DNA from: Pseudorasbora parva
Taxonomy: Eukaryota > Chordata > Actinopteri > Cypriniformes > Gobionidae
Reading direction: 5' to 3'
NCBI RefSeq assembly: GCF_024679245.1
Contig: NC_090176.1
Span: 21,874,793 to 21,938,792 of the forward strand
DNA length: 64,000 bases
The notes under the pieces are model-generated. The model made no database searches, was not told the DNA's origin, and saw only the letters and a program-made list of their open reading frames with translations. Made by a program: the position numbers and the translations under genes. Below, one piece after another: positions 46,261-59,209 of the stretch; the first letter of the stretch is position 1; the number at the start of each line of letters is the position of its first letter.

Positions 46261-47788
46261 ACAACATATGGTACTTTTTAACAGACCTTGACTGAATTAA
46301 AATTTTAAAAACCCATTTTGGCCAATTAATTATGCTTCACCTACTAATAAGTGTGTGGCAGTTTCAGCTCTGTTTAACACATTTGACCATGTTTGAATTC
46401 TTTTCACACAATTCCTCAGATTTCCCCCCAATATCAGTGGAGAAAATGGCGAACCATTCAGAAGGCCTCATAATGTGTGTAACCCAAAGGTCCTCATTAC
46501 TGAAATAAATGTAAAATACGCAGGAGCAGGTTTTCTAGTGCATTATCATCAGTAAAAAGGCTGCAACTGGGCCTTTTGAACCGTATTCGCTCCTCTTTAT
46601 AAATATGACTGAAATTACCAAGATTGGTAAGTGGCAAAAACCTTTGAAAGAATAAAACCCCAGTTTTTGAAATATGCAGGTGACACGGAAAATGGCTTCC
46701 GTTCCGCTCGGCTCTGAGAAAAATAAAGGCGTAAAATTAATTACGTTCATCCGTGTTTCTGAGTTGGATCTCTCCCATGTGTGAGAAAGAAAATAACTGT
46801 AATTAAGAAATTAGAAATGTAATTTCACAGAAATGCTTTTGGAACTGTGGCCCTATCTGAGTGCTCCACCTCTCCGTATGTGCCAGTTAATTAGCGAGCA
46901 CCACAGCCGCCAAGGAAAAATGATGCTGATAATTTGTAAATAATAGTGTGGCGTTTTGTAGCTGTGCATCAAAGGTTTCCATCTTTTTCTCCACTAAGAG
47001 CTCTCCATATATCTTTGTCCGGCTTGTAAAGTATACCTCATAAATAATGCAGTGCTCATGTTAATTAGTGTTAATATAAATTAGCCCATTAAGCTTTGGG
47101 TAAAGGTTCGTTTAGTAAGGGTGGAGGAGAGGAATGTTCATAGCTTTTGGCAAATTGATTAGAAATCAGGGAATCACTTTGTTTTAAAAGTAGAGGGGAC
47201 AGTTTTAGGCGGATCCCAAACATGCTGACTTAGCTTATTAATATTAATCATGTACAATTAAGTTATCATTATTGATTTTATAATAATGTATTGATTTGTA
47301 GATCAGGTTGGAGTAAAATATTTGCAAAACAATATTCTTCTGGTAGAAAACCATAAGCTATGGTTGCCAGTAATTCACCATGAGAAGTCATGCTAACAAT
47401 GTTTCTGGTATTATGGGCATATGTTTTCAACTTTTAAGTGTATATTTTATTAAATATTTCTACCTGAACATGCCTATACACAAAAGACGTGTATCTCACA
47501 TGACACTAAAATAATGCAATACAAATAAACTAAACACAAAATGTAACGCAAAACAGCTTTAAGTACATTACCGATAACACAAATATTAAACAATTTTCAC
47601 CATGCATGGTAAGGTAATTTGCAGCAAAGACTTGATAAACAAAGACAGTTTACTCGTATTACTATAAATGGGAGAATGTGCAATATGGCGAAATAAGCTC
47701 CGCCTTCTAAATAAAAGCCAATTGCGTCATCACGTTGTTAGAAGCACTGGTTGCAGTAGTAACAGTCACATCTTCCCTAAGACCAATG
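46261..47788. other. Intron sequence, apparently unique
   Basis: No repeats recognised. Around 46860-46960, CAGTTAATTAGCGAGCACC and neighbouring sequence form a GC-richer block that might be conserved non-coding DNA. This is a guess without an alignment. Confidence 0.35.
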
Positions 47789-48185
47789 CTGTGTTCGAAA
47801 TATCCCTGTAAAGCTTACCCTCGTTCACTATTCCCTACATTACTACACTAATATACTCCACTTGAATGAGTGAATAAAAATGGTTGAGTGAATTCGGACA
47901 GTGCGCTGGTAGGGCTGCCGCTTTTGCATAGTTTGTGCTTGCTGTTTAATATTCATCTTTGAACTTAATAAACTTGCAGCTCCATTAAATGAAAAGATGT
48001 ATCTTGAACTCTAATGGAAACTGCCATGTATAAAATACAATTTAATAATCAGTTAAAACGGAATTTATAGCTGTATTACACTTATTGAGATGCATTGTGG
48101 GATTTAATTAGTGCACTCAATAATGTCAACGATGGTTTTAGACACCACTACAAATGGCTATTCCCTCAAATAGTGCCTTATTTAA
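47789..48185 (+). mobile_element. Fragment of a TGTGTTCGAAAT-type fish repeat
   Basis: Starts TGCTGTGTTCGAAATATCCC and includes CACTATTCCCTACATTAC and GCATTGTGGGATTTAATTAG. It resembles a common fish repeat with TTCGAAA ends. It is cut at 48186 by a family D MITE. A shorter relative with GTGTTCGAAACTATAGTGGA is near 61237. Confidence 0.5.
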
Positions 48186-48687
48186 CTAGCCTGACAAGCC
48201 AGACCCACATCAAGATGTTTGGTCTGGAAACTCACCATAGACAGGGCTCAATCCGAGGGGCGGGATAAACGGTTGTCTTTCAAACTCCCTCTGCACGCGA
48301 TAGGATAGCGCTCCACCAACCAGAGCAACGAAGGTGAAGCAGAGCTGGTTGATAGATTAAACATTCTCCGTATCCGGTCGGCAAAACTCAGAACACATCT
48401 TCCCTTTTTAAGAATGACTTCATTCTTAAATGACTTCGTTCTTTGTTCTTTTCTCAGAGTTTCACAGTTTACACCATGCATGGGAGTTTCTGTGTTTACT
48501 AGAAGCACTCATGCAAGCGCAACTCGGCCGTCACTTTGTTAAGCCCCGCCCATCGACTCTATACACGATGTGATTGGCCCGACCAGAGTTTGCCGTTTAC
48601 AGCTCAGAAATGTATTGAGAGTTGCTAGACGACACTCGCTGCAAATTAGATTTGCTGCCGCTAGGGTGCGTCTAGATTTCTAGGCTA
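48186..48687. mobile_element. hAT-like MITE, family D, second copy, with helicase fragment
   Basis: Starts CTAGCCTGACAAGCCAGACC and ends GATTTCTAGGCTA. No matching flanking duplication; the left flank is TTATTTAA and the right TCCATATT. The antisense strand at about 48345-48420 reads FLKREDVF, a stop, then VLPTGYGECLIYQ, the same helicase fragment with the same altered Walker A loop but a differently placed stop. Confidence 0.8.
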
Positions 48688-49369
48688 TCCATATTCAACT
48701 TCCGGGTTTAAATTCATCTTTGTATCAACGTCACCGAATTTGACGTTTTCTTGTACTATAGTACAGCGATGACTCATCGGTGTCTCGTAATTATTCATCA
48801 GTCTGCGTGTCCTTATCCATTTAGAAGACGACTCTCTTAACACAGCAGCACACGTTGATGGACAGGCGCTCCAAAGAGTGAGATCGCGATCAGTATGTGA
48901 GGGATACATGATGTTTGTTTTTGCTTTGTAAGAGTCTCTGCGTCTTATAAGTTCTCTTTAGTAGATCCTGACTCTTCGAAAAAGTTCCACTCTTTACGGC
49001 CCATTAAGCGATCAAATGGCTCATAAAACGCCCACTCATAATCAATGACGGCAGTTGTGACGGTTATGCGTGCTACTTGAAAACGAAGCTGGCGAACTGC
49101 TTTCGAATCGACTTTGGCTGCGACTCGAAGACTTGGAGTTGAGCTTTTCTTTGAGAAAAGAACAAAGACCGGCACTGAAGTCATTCTTAAAAAAGGACTC
49201 TCGCTGTGCGTCACCTTCTTTGTTGCTTTGGTTGGTTGTAGCGCTTTCCTATTACATGCAGAGGGAATTTGAAAGACAACCGTTTATTGCGGCCCTCGGA
49301 TTGAGCTCTGCCGATGGTGTGTGCCCAGACCCAACTTCATCTTGATGTTGGTCTGGCTTGTCAGGCTAG
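48688..49369 (-). mobile_element. Spacer plus inverted truncated family D copy
   Basis: From about 49020 to 49369 the sequence is family D in reverse, ending GGCTTGTCAGGCTAG. The sense strand reads LELSFSLRKEQRPALKSFL then KKDS. The Walker A segment is deleted. The other terminus is missing. Sequence 48688-49019 matches no other part of the window that I can see. Confidence 0.6.
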
Positions 49370-50669
49370 CAATGTTCCATAAAAATTTGTACATTTTGAT
49401 TTCATGGTGACTGACCAATTGCAGTGACTAACCACTTTTTACAGTATTTAAAGTTACAGCTTTTTATTTTTCATATGCCAATATTGCTGTGCATCAGGAG
49501 TAGGGATGCAGTTGTCTGCGTTTTGATTTGTGACTTTACTGGAATGGCTAGCGATCAACCATCTCAGCCATGGTAGAGCAATAGCATTGTGCATCATGTT
49601 CATGAGAGAACATTTGCCAAAGTTGTTTTCCGCAACCGGTGATAACCACAACGATTTCCACAATATTTCTGTGATAAAACCTTTTGGTCATGTTACAGTT
49701 TTGTGAGTAGAAAAAAAGACTTTCCAGGCACCAAATAAGGTGTTTTGTTTATTAAGATAAATAATATAAATGCATGACGGTTGTTGACTTAACAAATGCG
49801 TGATGTGAATAGTATTTTTTCTTTAAAACAAAAGGTTGTTCTGCGTCCAAATTATTAACGACTAGATTGGAGGGATTGAGGGATATTTTTTGCCCATGCC
49901 TTTTTAAGTAAAATACCGCCTTTTATTTTTTACTTTGAACCCGAAAACTACCAAACTGCCAAAATGCCACCTTTTGATTCAGGCACACAAAGACTCAGTA
50001 CTGGGTTTGATGTTGGGTTGTTAAGATAATTCGGGTAATTGTCACTCATTTAGGAAATGAGTCCTATGACTAACTCTCCTCATTTCTCCCTTTCTCCGGC
50101 ACTGTGAATAGGCAGTATGGATTTTTTTTCCTTCCTCTTCTTCCCCCCTTCATCTCTCGGCGGGGGTGCTTGGAGGACCAGGGAACTTGTGGACACACCA
50201 GGATGCTGAGAGGCTGTTCTGTCAGGCTGACAGCCAGCCCGCTCCTCCCGCTGAGAATGATGATGGGGAGGTAGGGAGAAGGGAGCGCTGGGTAATTGGC
50301 CTCTTCATGAGTCTCCCCTGAAAATAGACATAATTCAGAACACAGAGAAAGTGCATGTGTGTGTGTTTGTAAGCCTTCACGTGGGGGTCCGTGTGGTGTT
50401 GGTCTCATTTATGTTGGGCCCCACATGTTCATTTTCTGGAACAAAAAACAGCATGGATGAGGCTGAGAGCTATAATGAGAAGTATTATGGCAATTATTGA
50501 GAATGCCACATAATTTCCTTCATTTCATCAGGCTCACTCTGTTGTTATTGGTAATAAAGGCAGTGGTTTGTCTTGTATTCTTTCATAAGCAACTTTAAGA
50601 TTCATTTTTTTTGTCATGTTCTCCTAGTTTTTCTTTGGAAGTGTAAATATTTAGGACATACACCCAGTG
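49370..50669. other. Intron sequence, nothing recognised
   Basis: No transposon ends or exons. A C/T-rich run lies near 50080-50160. The antisense open frame at 50070-50408 is compositionally biased and lacks splice context or a domain. Confidence 0.4.
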
Positions 50670-50747
50670 TTCAAAGGTTTGTGGTCGATACGGTTTTTGA
50701 AAGCAGTCAAGATGTCATGTATTTGATTAAATAAATACTGTAAAAAC

Positions 50748-51991
50748 TAGGGGTGCACTATATCAGCCACCATATTGGTGTCTACTAATTTATGTTATCG
50801 TCATCGTCCCTTTAAGAAAATGTTGCTGATACATATTAAAGCAGATAAATAAAGTATTATTTCCTTTAGCTGAGACGCTTCAGATGCGCAATGTTCGCCA
50901 TGAGGTTTTTGAATAGCTTGAAATGTGTTTGGAATCTCTTAAAAAAAGGAAAATACAGTAAATGCCACATTATACACATTATAATTGTGTGCTTAGGACA
51001 TGGTTTTTAATGGTGAGCAGTAGTGGCTTCTGTCCATAAATTTAGGTAGGGCAGATTCTGGGTCTTAGCACTAGTTTATGATAACCATTTTGTGAGCATT
51101 ATATCCTAATCGCTGAACACACCAGACACACTTTTGAAAGAATTCTAATGTCCTGGCATTATTCAGCCTGGGGGTGGTGCTCTAATGATGATTGCAATAT
51201 TCTAAAACATCATTCGGACACAATAAAGGCAATTCTAAGATGGCAGTCTCTGCGTTTGTCGTGTATACTTATGTTTATTCTCAGGACGAAAACCGAGGGT
51301 AACGCAGATATGACAGAATTGACAGGCGACTCCCTAAGACGCAATGCTGAGATGTCCTTGGTTAAATTTGCAATTTTCTCATAATTTATAAATAGTTGGA
51401 AATATTTGGGATATTGTAAGTACTCAATTGAACAAAATATATAACACTGGCCTAGTGGTTTTTGGATATTTTACTGCAAAAATACTACATAGTGCACCTT
51501 TAAGGGTTTATAATCTATCAAATAATTAATTTTTATACGCTACTCCACATAGGAAGAACCAAACATGCCAAGCAGTTACTGACGTGATGCAGACACATAG
51601 TAGCTGAAGCCGACTGATATCGCCTTGTTCTGGAGCGAGCTTTAACGTGAAAATAAGGCTCTATGAGAGGTCGCCGCAGTTACATTTTTAACCACAGATG
51701 TACATTGTAAATTTGTGGTGCGCTGTTGAGCTTGGAGGGCTTCGAGGCCGGCTGTCCCACATTCCTCCCGAATCCATGCTACATTTTAATATATCCTGCT
51801 TGCTTTATGACTTAAAATAGTCTACTCTTGAAAATCTATAGTGTATAGTGTATATAGAGGTCTATCTTTGGATGAATATTGTGGTGGGACTCAAAAGTTC
51901 CGATTTATATTTATTGGCCAATATATATGTTATCGCCTTTAAAATATAAAGAATTATGGGTTAGTGTGTTTTTCATATCGGTGCATCCCTA
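50748..51991. mobile_element. hAT element (TAGGGGTGCACTATATC end)
   Basis: Starts TAGGGGTGCACTATATCAGC and ends CATATCGGTGCATCCCTA, flanked by a perfect 8-bp duplication GTAAAAAC (50740-50747 and 51992-51999). It contains a family C fragment (about 51260-51499). No transposase frame. Confidence 0.85.
51260..51499 (-). mobile_element. Family C TTAA MITE fragment
   Basis: ACCGAGGGTAACGCAGATAT, AAATAGTTGGAAATATTTGG and CTACATAGTGCACCT then TTAA (51500-51503) match the end of family C at 38440-38632. The other end is missing. Confidence 0.7.
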
Positions 51992-52300
51992 GTAAAAACA
52001 GTATATGCAATATTACAATTTACAATAACTGTTTTCGTTTTAATACATTTTAAAACAATTTATTCCTGTGATGGTAAGGTTGAAAAAAAATTATATATTT
52101 TTTTTGTATATATATAAAAAAAATTATATATATTTTAATATATATTAATTGTTGGATGGAAAGTTCAAAAGAACATAATAATTTTACTTTTACTTTTAAC
52201 AGTGGATGGATTACTGTCATTTTTGATCAATCCTTTGTGAATAAAAGTATTAATTTCTTTCTTTCAGAAAAAAAAAAAAATATATATATATATAGACCTC

Positions 52301-55300
52301 AAACCTTTAAATAATAAACTTGGTAATCTTTGTAAATGGTAACTTGACAGCACTGCCAATATTGTTTTCCGTTCTTGATTGACTTTAGGTGGGTCACCGT
52401 GTCTGTTGGATGAACATCTTGTTTATTAATTTTAAGCTTCATAAAACTTAGATTTAACCTTTTGCTCAGCCACAGAGTGACATTTCAATTGTGAGACTCT
52501 TTATTGCTTTCATAAATGTCTAGAACCTCCAGCATTATTGGTATTCTGGGCATAATGTGTTGTCCCTCAATGTAAATGGTCTGTGGTCTTGCAGTACTGA
52601 ACCATTGCCAATGAAAACTAGCTGGTCGCCATAGGCAATGCAGAGTAATGGCTTAGCGCTACACCATTGTGTTGGCTGAACCTTGCTTAACCCTGCCGTT
52701 GATTCAATGAATTAGACACGCATGCTGCAGAAATATGATAATGCTGGCATATCTTCTATTTTTGCAAAAGACGCAAATGCTGCAGATTATGACTGCATTA
52801 AGATCTCAATTTTCTTTCAAGGGACGCCTAATAAAAACAGCATGTTCCTTGTTAGTTGCTCTTCACTATGTTATGCTCTGGGTGACTAAATGCATCTTAT
52901 TAATCAACACAATGGAGAAAAAGCTCCGCCCCCTTTGACCTGCCATCATCTGTGGGATGCGAGAACGGGGAGAAATACATTCCATCTAATAGCTGCGCTT
53001 TCAAACCACGCTGTTCATTACGCGCTAATGGAGGGAGATGTTAGAGGTGAGCGGAGCATTATCTCTCGCCGAGAGTTCATCACACTAGAGTTCAGCACCA
53101 TGATTTTAAATGGCTAGAGAAATATGTGTCACGCCACCTTCACCGAAACGTCTATCTAAATCTTTTGGATTGCATTTTATGACCGTAACTTTACACGTTG
53201 AAGACAGGGACCGTACTTGACTTTTAGATTCAATTGTAATGTTCCATTACTTTGATTGCTTGCGTCCCTTCATCTGGGGTAATAGCAATAAAAATAAGAG
53301 GAAATTATATTAAATGGAGGTTTTAATTCATTGTGCTAATTCATGGACCCATTTTGTGTTGGGTTTGCCAAAGGCAAGGTGTTTTTAATTGTGTTATGCA
53401 CAATCCCAAGGCGGTGAAGTGGAATAATTCTTGAAGCTAATTTAATTCTGTGTGAATTTTAATGTCAGTGCAGTTACTTGCACTACCCTGAAAGTGACTC
53501 GACCATCTGGTTAATGCATAGAGCTGCATTTACACTACAGACGTTTGAGTCTCTTCCAGTATTAATGATAAACATGTTAAAAACAGGAGGAAAGCCAGGT
53601 CTCATTTGGGACTTAAAACAGACCTGATAAGTCGGAAAAGTAAAAAAAGAAAAAAGAAAATTAGGCAGATCTGTCCTTTTTCATTATATTTCCACTCCAT
53701 TTTATTGTGTGGTTCAATTAATATTGGAGTGCTTGTCAAAAATCTTTAGTATTTTTTAATTTTTTTTTGTCAGGTAGCTTTTTTAAGGTGGATTGAAGCT
53801 TTCTTTTTTTTAGAAGCGCCCACCTTCTATTAAATTTAAGTCTTTTGATATAGCTTCTGTGTTTTTTTTGGCAGTCAATGCTCATCAAAACTTTTGAATG
53901 ACATAGGGTGAATAAAATACTAGAATTTTAATTTTTGGATAAGCTGTCCCTCTAAGTATGAGTAATAGTAATAGCATTATATAGCTCTAAAGGTCTATAG
54001 AAAATATACGATCCAGCTTCAAAAGCTTACTTCTAATGTTGCGTCTGGTCTTATATGGACCTTTGTCACTGTGTTCTCTCACTTGTCTCCTCTCTCCCCT
54101 TCATTAATGACTAAAATAATCTTTAAGTCACACTTCTTGAGAGCAGCAGGCAGGAGGTCTCTACGATGCATGTGACCCTGTACCAGCACACAGGGTTAAT
54201 TGGATGAGTGTATGAAATGTTAAAGGTAGATTCTTTATGGTCTTTCACCCTCAATTAAAGAGAAAAACAGCACCTGGGACCAGGCCGTCCACATTAGTTT
54301 GAAAAGCTGGCTCTGTTGTTATTATATTCATCTCCCGATGGCTCTATCAAAGTAATTAATTACCTTAATGAATGGTTTCACCTGATTAGATGGTTGCCCA
54401 TCAAAATTGCCAGTTTGAATTATCGTCAGATATTTACTATCCACAGTTCAAATGAGATTACTTTAAATAAATTTTAAATAAGTTATTCAAAAATCACAAT
54501 TCTTTTATCATTTGCTCGCTCTCATGCAAACCTTGTTTGTTGAATACAAAATATGATATTTTGAATAATGTGTTGGTTGTTCTTTTCCATGCAATTACTG
54601 TTGTGGACCGGATCTTTCAAGGTACATAAAACATGTGATAAATGTGTCTTAAAAGTTGTTCATACTATTCATATGTGGTGTCATGATTGGTTTGTTTGAG
54701 GAACAGAATGAGTCGTACTTCCCATCCAGTGAGCTGTTAACTGCTATGACTGTGACTTGAGCTCGACTCAGATTCATGATTGAATCGTTTAGACTTCTTT
54801 TGTTAACCAGAACGGATGTCAACATTTTTAGTGAATAATGGCTTACATTTTGCTCTGTCTTGAACATATTTTGGTCTCTCTTTCCCCAATTCAGAAGTAT
54901 GGTAGACTCAGTCCTCATTCTCTTTCATTATTTTTAAGAGTGCCTAGGATATACTTAAAAATTTTACTTTTTATATTCCATAAAACAAAGAAAGTCATAC
55001 AGATTTGGAATGAAACAAGGGTGATTTTAAACTATGAATTTCCAGCTTTTTTGGTGAATTATATATCATGCTCTCGCTTGATTTCCGTAAGAGCTTTGAA
55101 AAAATGTGAAGGTCATTTCTATACTGAAATTCTTTTACCAGCTGTAATAAACCAAGGATTTAGACAGACAGAACGTTTCAGTATTATGATGCTTAAGATG
55201 ACAGATCATTCAGTGGTCTTCTATACGAAAGGGTGAATAAAAAGGCTTGAAAATGAAGGTTTAGGGTGGCTGAATCCGGTTTAAACGTAGCAAAGAAAAC

Positions 55301-56370
55301 CTTAGATTAACATACATTGACATGGTAATTTGACAGTCTGAACCCTTTTAGTTACATGAGCAATGATAACAGGGTTTTCTAATTGCCTGACCTCAGATGG
55401 ATTGCCCCTGAAGAAGCAGCCCATAATTCCTGTCATTCACCTTGAGGAGGCCGTGATTCTCTTGCCTGTAGGCTCAAACATCACCCTCATCTGCTGATCA
55501 TAGACCAGATTTAAGGTTTCCTTTTTGGGGTTTTTGAATGTTAATACGTACAGTTTTTGCATTTTTTTTTTTACCTGTAATGACCAACTCACAAGACAAT
55601 GTTATTACTCAAGATATGCTTTAGACAGAAGTGTTACTCAGTTTTGTTAAGTAGCTGTACCTTTAAAAATGTGAAATGGCATTTCCACTTCATTATGTAT
55701 GATCAGCAGTCTAATTAAAAGACTGCAGAGTGAAGGGTAACATCTAAAGGATCGCCCTCATTACCTTTCTCTGGCTCCCCTGGGACCTGGCTGCACTTTT
55801 GTCACCTTTTAAAGGACTGACTTAACCAGCACACCACCCCCTCACCAGTATATTAAACGGCGGTGTGTTTAGTCAGTCGGCGATGTGAGATCATTTTGGA
55901 TGCGGTGAAACTTGCATTATATAGTATAGAGCCAGCCAAACAAAGTACAGAAAATTATAGAGCTGCTTGCTGTTATTTTTTGAGTTTGAATTTGTTGAGT
56001 AGATTTGGCAGTGCCTCGCGAACACTATTTCTACCAAGGTTTTTTGTTTGTTTGATGTTTTTTTCTTTTTCTTTCTATCTTTAGAATGTGGGAGAATTGT
56101 GATCTCCAGTTTACACAAAAAATAGTGATTCTCAATTTATCCAGAATCGTACACCTCTAATATCCACATTGCCCTCAATTTCCAGATATGATATTGAATG
56201 AATTGACTGCAGCATAAGCCTAATAAGAGCTCAGAGACTGGTGTTTTGCGCGTATCTCTCTCATTAGCATTTCCTCCAGCAGCCTCGTTTCTTTCCTACA
56301 GCTCTCAGCCCGCCCTGCTTGCATATTCCACCATAACGTTAATAAAACTTTAATACAGTCGCTCTTTCAT
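52301..56370. other. Intron sequence, largely unique-looking
   Basis: About 4 kb without transposon ends. The 54200-54430 part has TAATTAATTACC and ATCAAAG motifs in a compact block, weakly suggestive of regulatory DNA. Open frames at 54838-55236 and 55863-56084 have no domain. Confidence 0.4.
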
Positions 56371-56735
56371 GATTTCTGCCCGAGTCCATCAGATTTCTTT
56401 CCATCAGCTGTGGAGGTGAAGAGTCAAACTACAACTCCCATGATTCCACACTCAATTACGGCGGCATCAAGCTACGCCTTCGCTTTGAATAAGCGACCTC
56501 TAGCGGCTAAACTGATCTTTCAGAACTCATTCTAATGTTGGTGCAGAAATATTTCTATTGTTATAAATGCTGAAAGCAATTGTTCTGTTTAATGTTTTTG
56601 TTTACGCTTTGTTTAGGCATTATTGATGAATAGAAAGATCAAAAGGACAACATTACCTTCGTATCACGGGATTACTGTCACTTTTGATCAATTTAATGCG
56701 TTTAATGCAAAATAACAGTAAATAAAATCTTGAAT
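56371..56735. mobile_element. Family C fragment followed by a family R fragment
   Basis: TTTCTGCCCGAGTCCATCAG, GTGGAGGTGAAGAGTC and GGCATCAAGCTACGCC (56374-56500) match the family C interior near 38040-38130 in reverse. From 56521, TCATTCTAATGTTGGTGC, GATGAATAGAAAGATCAAAA and TTTTGATCAATTTAATGCG are the 3' half of family R. Confidence 0.6.
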
Positions 56736-57503
56736 GGTAGTTTATCTTACAAAAAAAAACTAAAGAAATGTGGGTTTGGAACAACAGAATAAGAAAATGA
56801 TGACAGTGTTAACTGATGAACTACCCCTTGAAAGCAAGTTATTTTGTTGATTTTGCATATTAGGCTTTGTGTGCTCGTGTGTGTGTGTGTGCATGTGTGT
56901 GCATGTAGAAATGTTTTTTTTCTATCCGCTACAGTTGTAAACAGCTGGGTCATGCTGAGTGGTAAACGGGAGTTTTGTTCACCATGGCAACAGACAGCTT
57001 GTGTGGAGGCAAGAAGGATGGCAGGGTTAGGAGGCCCTCGCTGCAGACGACTAAGACGGATCATAATTACTCCATCTCTCATTTGTTTTTTTAATCACTC
57101 CAGGCAGTTTACAGTATTTTATTGAGATTCATTTCATTGTGTCTCAAGTGGCGTCATGTCTTCAACAATCCTGGAAGAATTTAGATCTACACAGGCACAC
57201 AAAGCCCTATTTGTGGTCTCAAATACCTGTTATATTTATTTCCCTTGTAGTGTTTGACCAATATGGTTATTAATGATCTTTTAGAGAGCATGGTGGCCAA
57301 TTTAATGCCTATCTTGATATTTCTTTAGCTGTTTTTTTTTCTTCAGCATTGTGCCCTATGAGTGTATTTTTAAGCTGCTGTTTCAAGTTAAAAATAGATA
57401 CGCCTTTTATATGCGACACAACTGGATGGTGTTGGTTTCAAAAAAGGACCAATCAGATGAGCTTGGGGTGGGATACACATTTCAAATATATTGATTGTGC
57501 ACA
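56736..57503. other. Intron sequence, nothing recognised
   Basis: Contains a TG run near 56878-56904. No exon or transposon ends are seen. Confidence 0.4.
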
Positions 57504-57507
57504 TTAA

Positions 57508-58276
57508 AGGCCCACTGAAGTGCTATGAAACGCGCCGCATTATTCAATGTGTTAACGTAATTTCCCCTGAAACGGCTCCAGCTGTTAGCAGCTCCTCCCC
57601 TTTTTTGAAACAGCCAATAGCGTTTCGTTAATATACAGTTTGACTAGAGCGCAAGAGCGGACCTTTCTCTGTTTGGTAAAGCCAGTTTCCTCTAACCCAT
57701 CATAATCTCCTCCATATCACTTTGAAATGCAGCATTCTGTGCAGAATTCAAATGGGTCGATATGTTTGTTGTCTGCGCGGACTTGTGCATATTATCCGCG
57801 CTGCGCTTTTGTGTCTATAGTCTAAATTTAGACCAGAGCCGTTGGTGTGTGTGCGCTGCTGCGGTGTGTGAAACTAACGTGAAAACAGACTTCATTCGCC
57901 TCGAATGAAAGAATATTTACACTGAATCGTTTCCTATCACAAATATAGTGCACTAGTGCCTTTCACCATGTAGAAATTAGTATATATGTGTTAACAACTG
58001 ACCGATTTCAGCTTCAGCAGTGTAAGGGGCGGGCTTTAGATTCTAGAGTGCATTTTGATTGGACAGAAGATTTGACGAGAAAGTGAAGTCTGCGATGACG
58101 TCATCAAAATCTGAGATTCGTTTTAAAGGAAGTGGGAGACTGTAAATTTTGAATGCTTATATCTCCTAAATGCAAATTTTGTCATAGTTTTGGAACATAC
58201 CAGCTTATTCATAACTTTAAGGCTAACACAGTCATACTAAAAGCTAAAAAACTTCAATTTTGATTTCAGTGGACTT
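57508..58276. mobile_element. TTAA-flanked MITE (AGGCCCACTGAAGTGC start)
   Basis: Starts AGGCCCACTGAAGTGCTATG and ends TTGATTTCAGTGGACT(T), with TTAA at 57504-57507 and 58277-58280. The ends share CCACTGAA. The body has GATTGGACAGAAGATTTGAC and GTGGGAGACTGTAAATTTTG. No coding content. Confidence 0.7.
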
Positions 58277-58294
58277 TTAATAATGGTAAATTAA

Positions 58295-58349
58295 AGGGAT
58301 AGTCCATCCAAATTATTATTTCCACTTTACTCTCAAGCAATGTGGTTAC
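58295..58349 (+). mobile_element. TTAA MITE left end (AGGGATAGTCCATCC)
   Basis: TTAA (58291-58294) then AGGGATAGTCCATCCAAATT, same family as 1149 and 31978. It is interrupted at 58350 by a family D MITE and its far end is not evident after 58888. Confidence 0.5.
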
Positions 58350-58880
58350 CTAGCCTGACAAGCCAGACCCACATCAAGATGTTTGGTCTGGAAACTCACC
58401 ATAGACAGGGCTCAATCCGAGGGGCGGGATAAACGGTTGTCTTTCAAACTCCCTCTGCACGCGATAGGATAGCGCTACAACTAACCAGAGCAACGAAGGT
58501 GAAACAGAGCTCTTTGATAGATTAAACATTCACCGTATCCGGTCGGCTAAACTCCGAACACATCTTCCCTGTTTAAGAATGACTTCAGTGCCGTTCTTTG
58601 TTCTTTTCTCAGAGAAAAGCTTAACTCCAAGTCTTCCAGAATCGCCGTCAAAGCTGATTCGAAAGACCGCCACCGTTCGGCAGTTTCTGTGTTTACTAGA
58701 AGCACGCAAATGCAACTCGGCCGTCGTCATTATGGCCCCGCCCGCCGACTCTATACACGATGTGATTGGCTCGTCCAGAGTGAGGGGAATACAGCTCAGA
58801 TGGGTATTGAGAGTTCCTAGACGACACTTGTGGGCAGATTAAGTTTGCTGCCGCTAGGGTGCGTCTAGATTTCTAGGCTA
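58350..58880. mobile_element. hAT-like MITE, family D, third copy
   Basis: Starts CTAGCCTGACAAGCCAGACC and ends GATTTCTAGGCTA, with a perfect 8-bp duplication GTGGTTAC (58342-58349 and 58881-58888). Body nearly identical to 13141-13675. The antisense strand carries the helicase-like fragment. Confidence 0.9.
58515..58730 (-). pseudogene. RecQ-type helicase fragment, copy in the third family D MITE
   Basis: The antisense reads MTTAELHLRASS at the start; after a frameshift it gives SFLNREDVFGV, a stop, then PTGYGECLIYQRALF. This is the Q motif to Walker A region seen at 13317, with the same stop before the loop and the same Lys-to-Glu and Ser-to-Cys changes. The fragment was therefore inactive before this family spread. 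Confidence 0.6.
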
Positions 58881-58888
58881 GTGGTTAC

Positions 58889-59209
58889 CAGTTTTCACAC
58901 AAGAATGAATTATTTTAGTTTTTGCGTTTGCCACATGACCTCATAAAAGCTTCATTTAGTTTGATTTGGTTGTGAATAAATTCACTTTTGATTGGTCCAA
59001 GAAAAACTTAGAACGTGTAATTCATTTGTTTATCTCTTACACATTTTATTATTAATACATTGTTGTTTTATTATGTTAATTTTAGTTTTTTTTTTTTTAT
59101 AGCTGGTTTGATATGCTTTTGCTGCTTTTAAAACTTAGACAGAAACGGGGAATTATTTTCTTATTTTCTGCACAGATTTTAGGAGAAGTTCTGTGAAATA
59201 TATTTAAAT
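58889..59209. other. Intron sequence, nothing recognised
   Basis: Short A+T-rich interval between two hAT-type insertions, with a T run near 59085. Confidence 0.4.

Larger units (their letters stand above)
50670..52300 (+). repeat. Interspersed repeat family R, split by a hAT
   Basis: The left part (CAAAGGTTTGTGGTCGATAC, TATTTGATTAAATAAATACT) joins the right part at 51992 (AACAGTATATGCAATATTAC, ATTTATTCCTGTGATGG, GATCAATCCTTTGTGAATAA). Family R is continuous once the insert 50748-51991 is removed. A/T microsatellites at about 52085-52150 and 52268-52296 lie within it. Confidence 0.75.

Noticed and set aside
50070..50408. Antisense 112-codon frame
   Set aside because: Biased composition, no recognisable domain and no exon signals.
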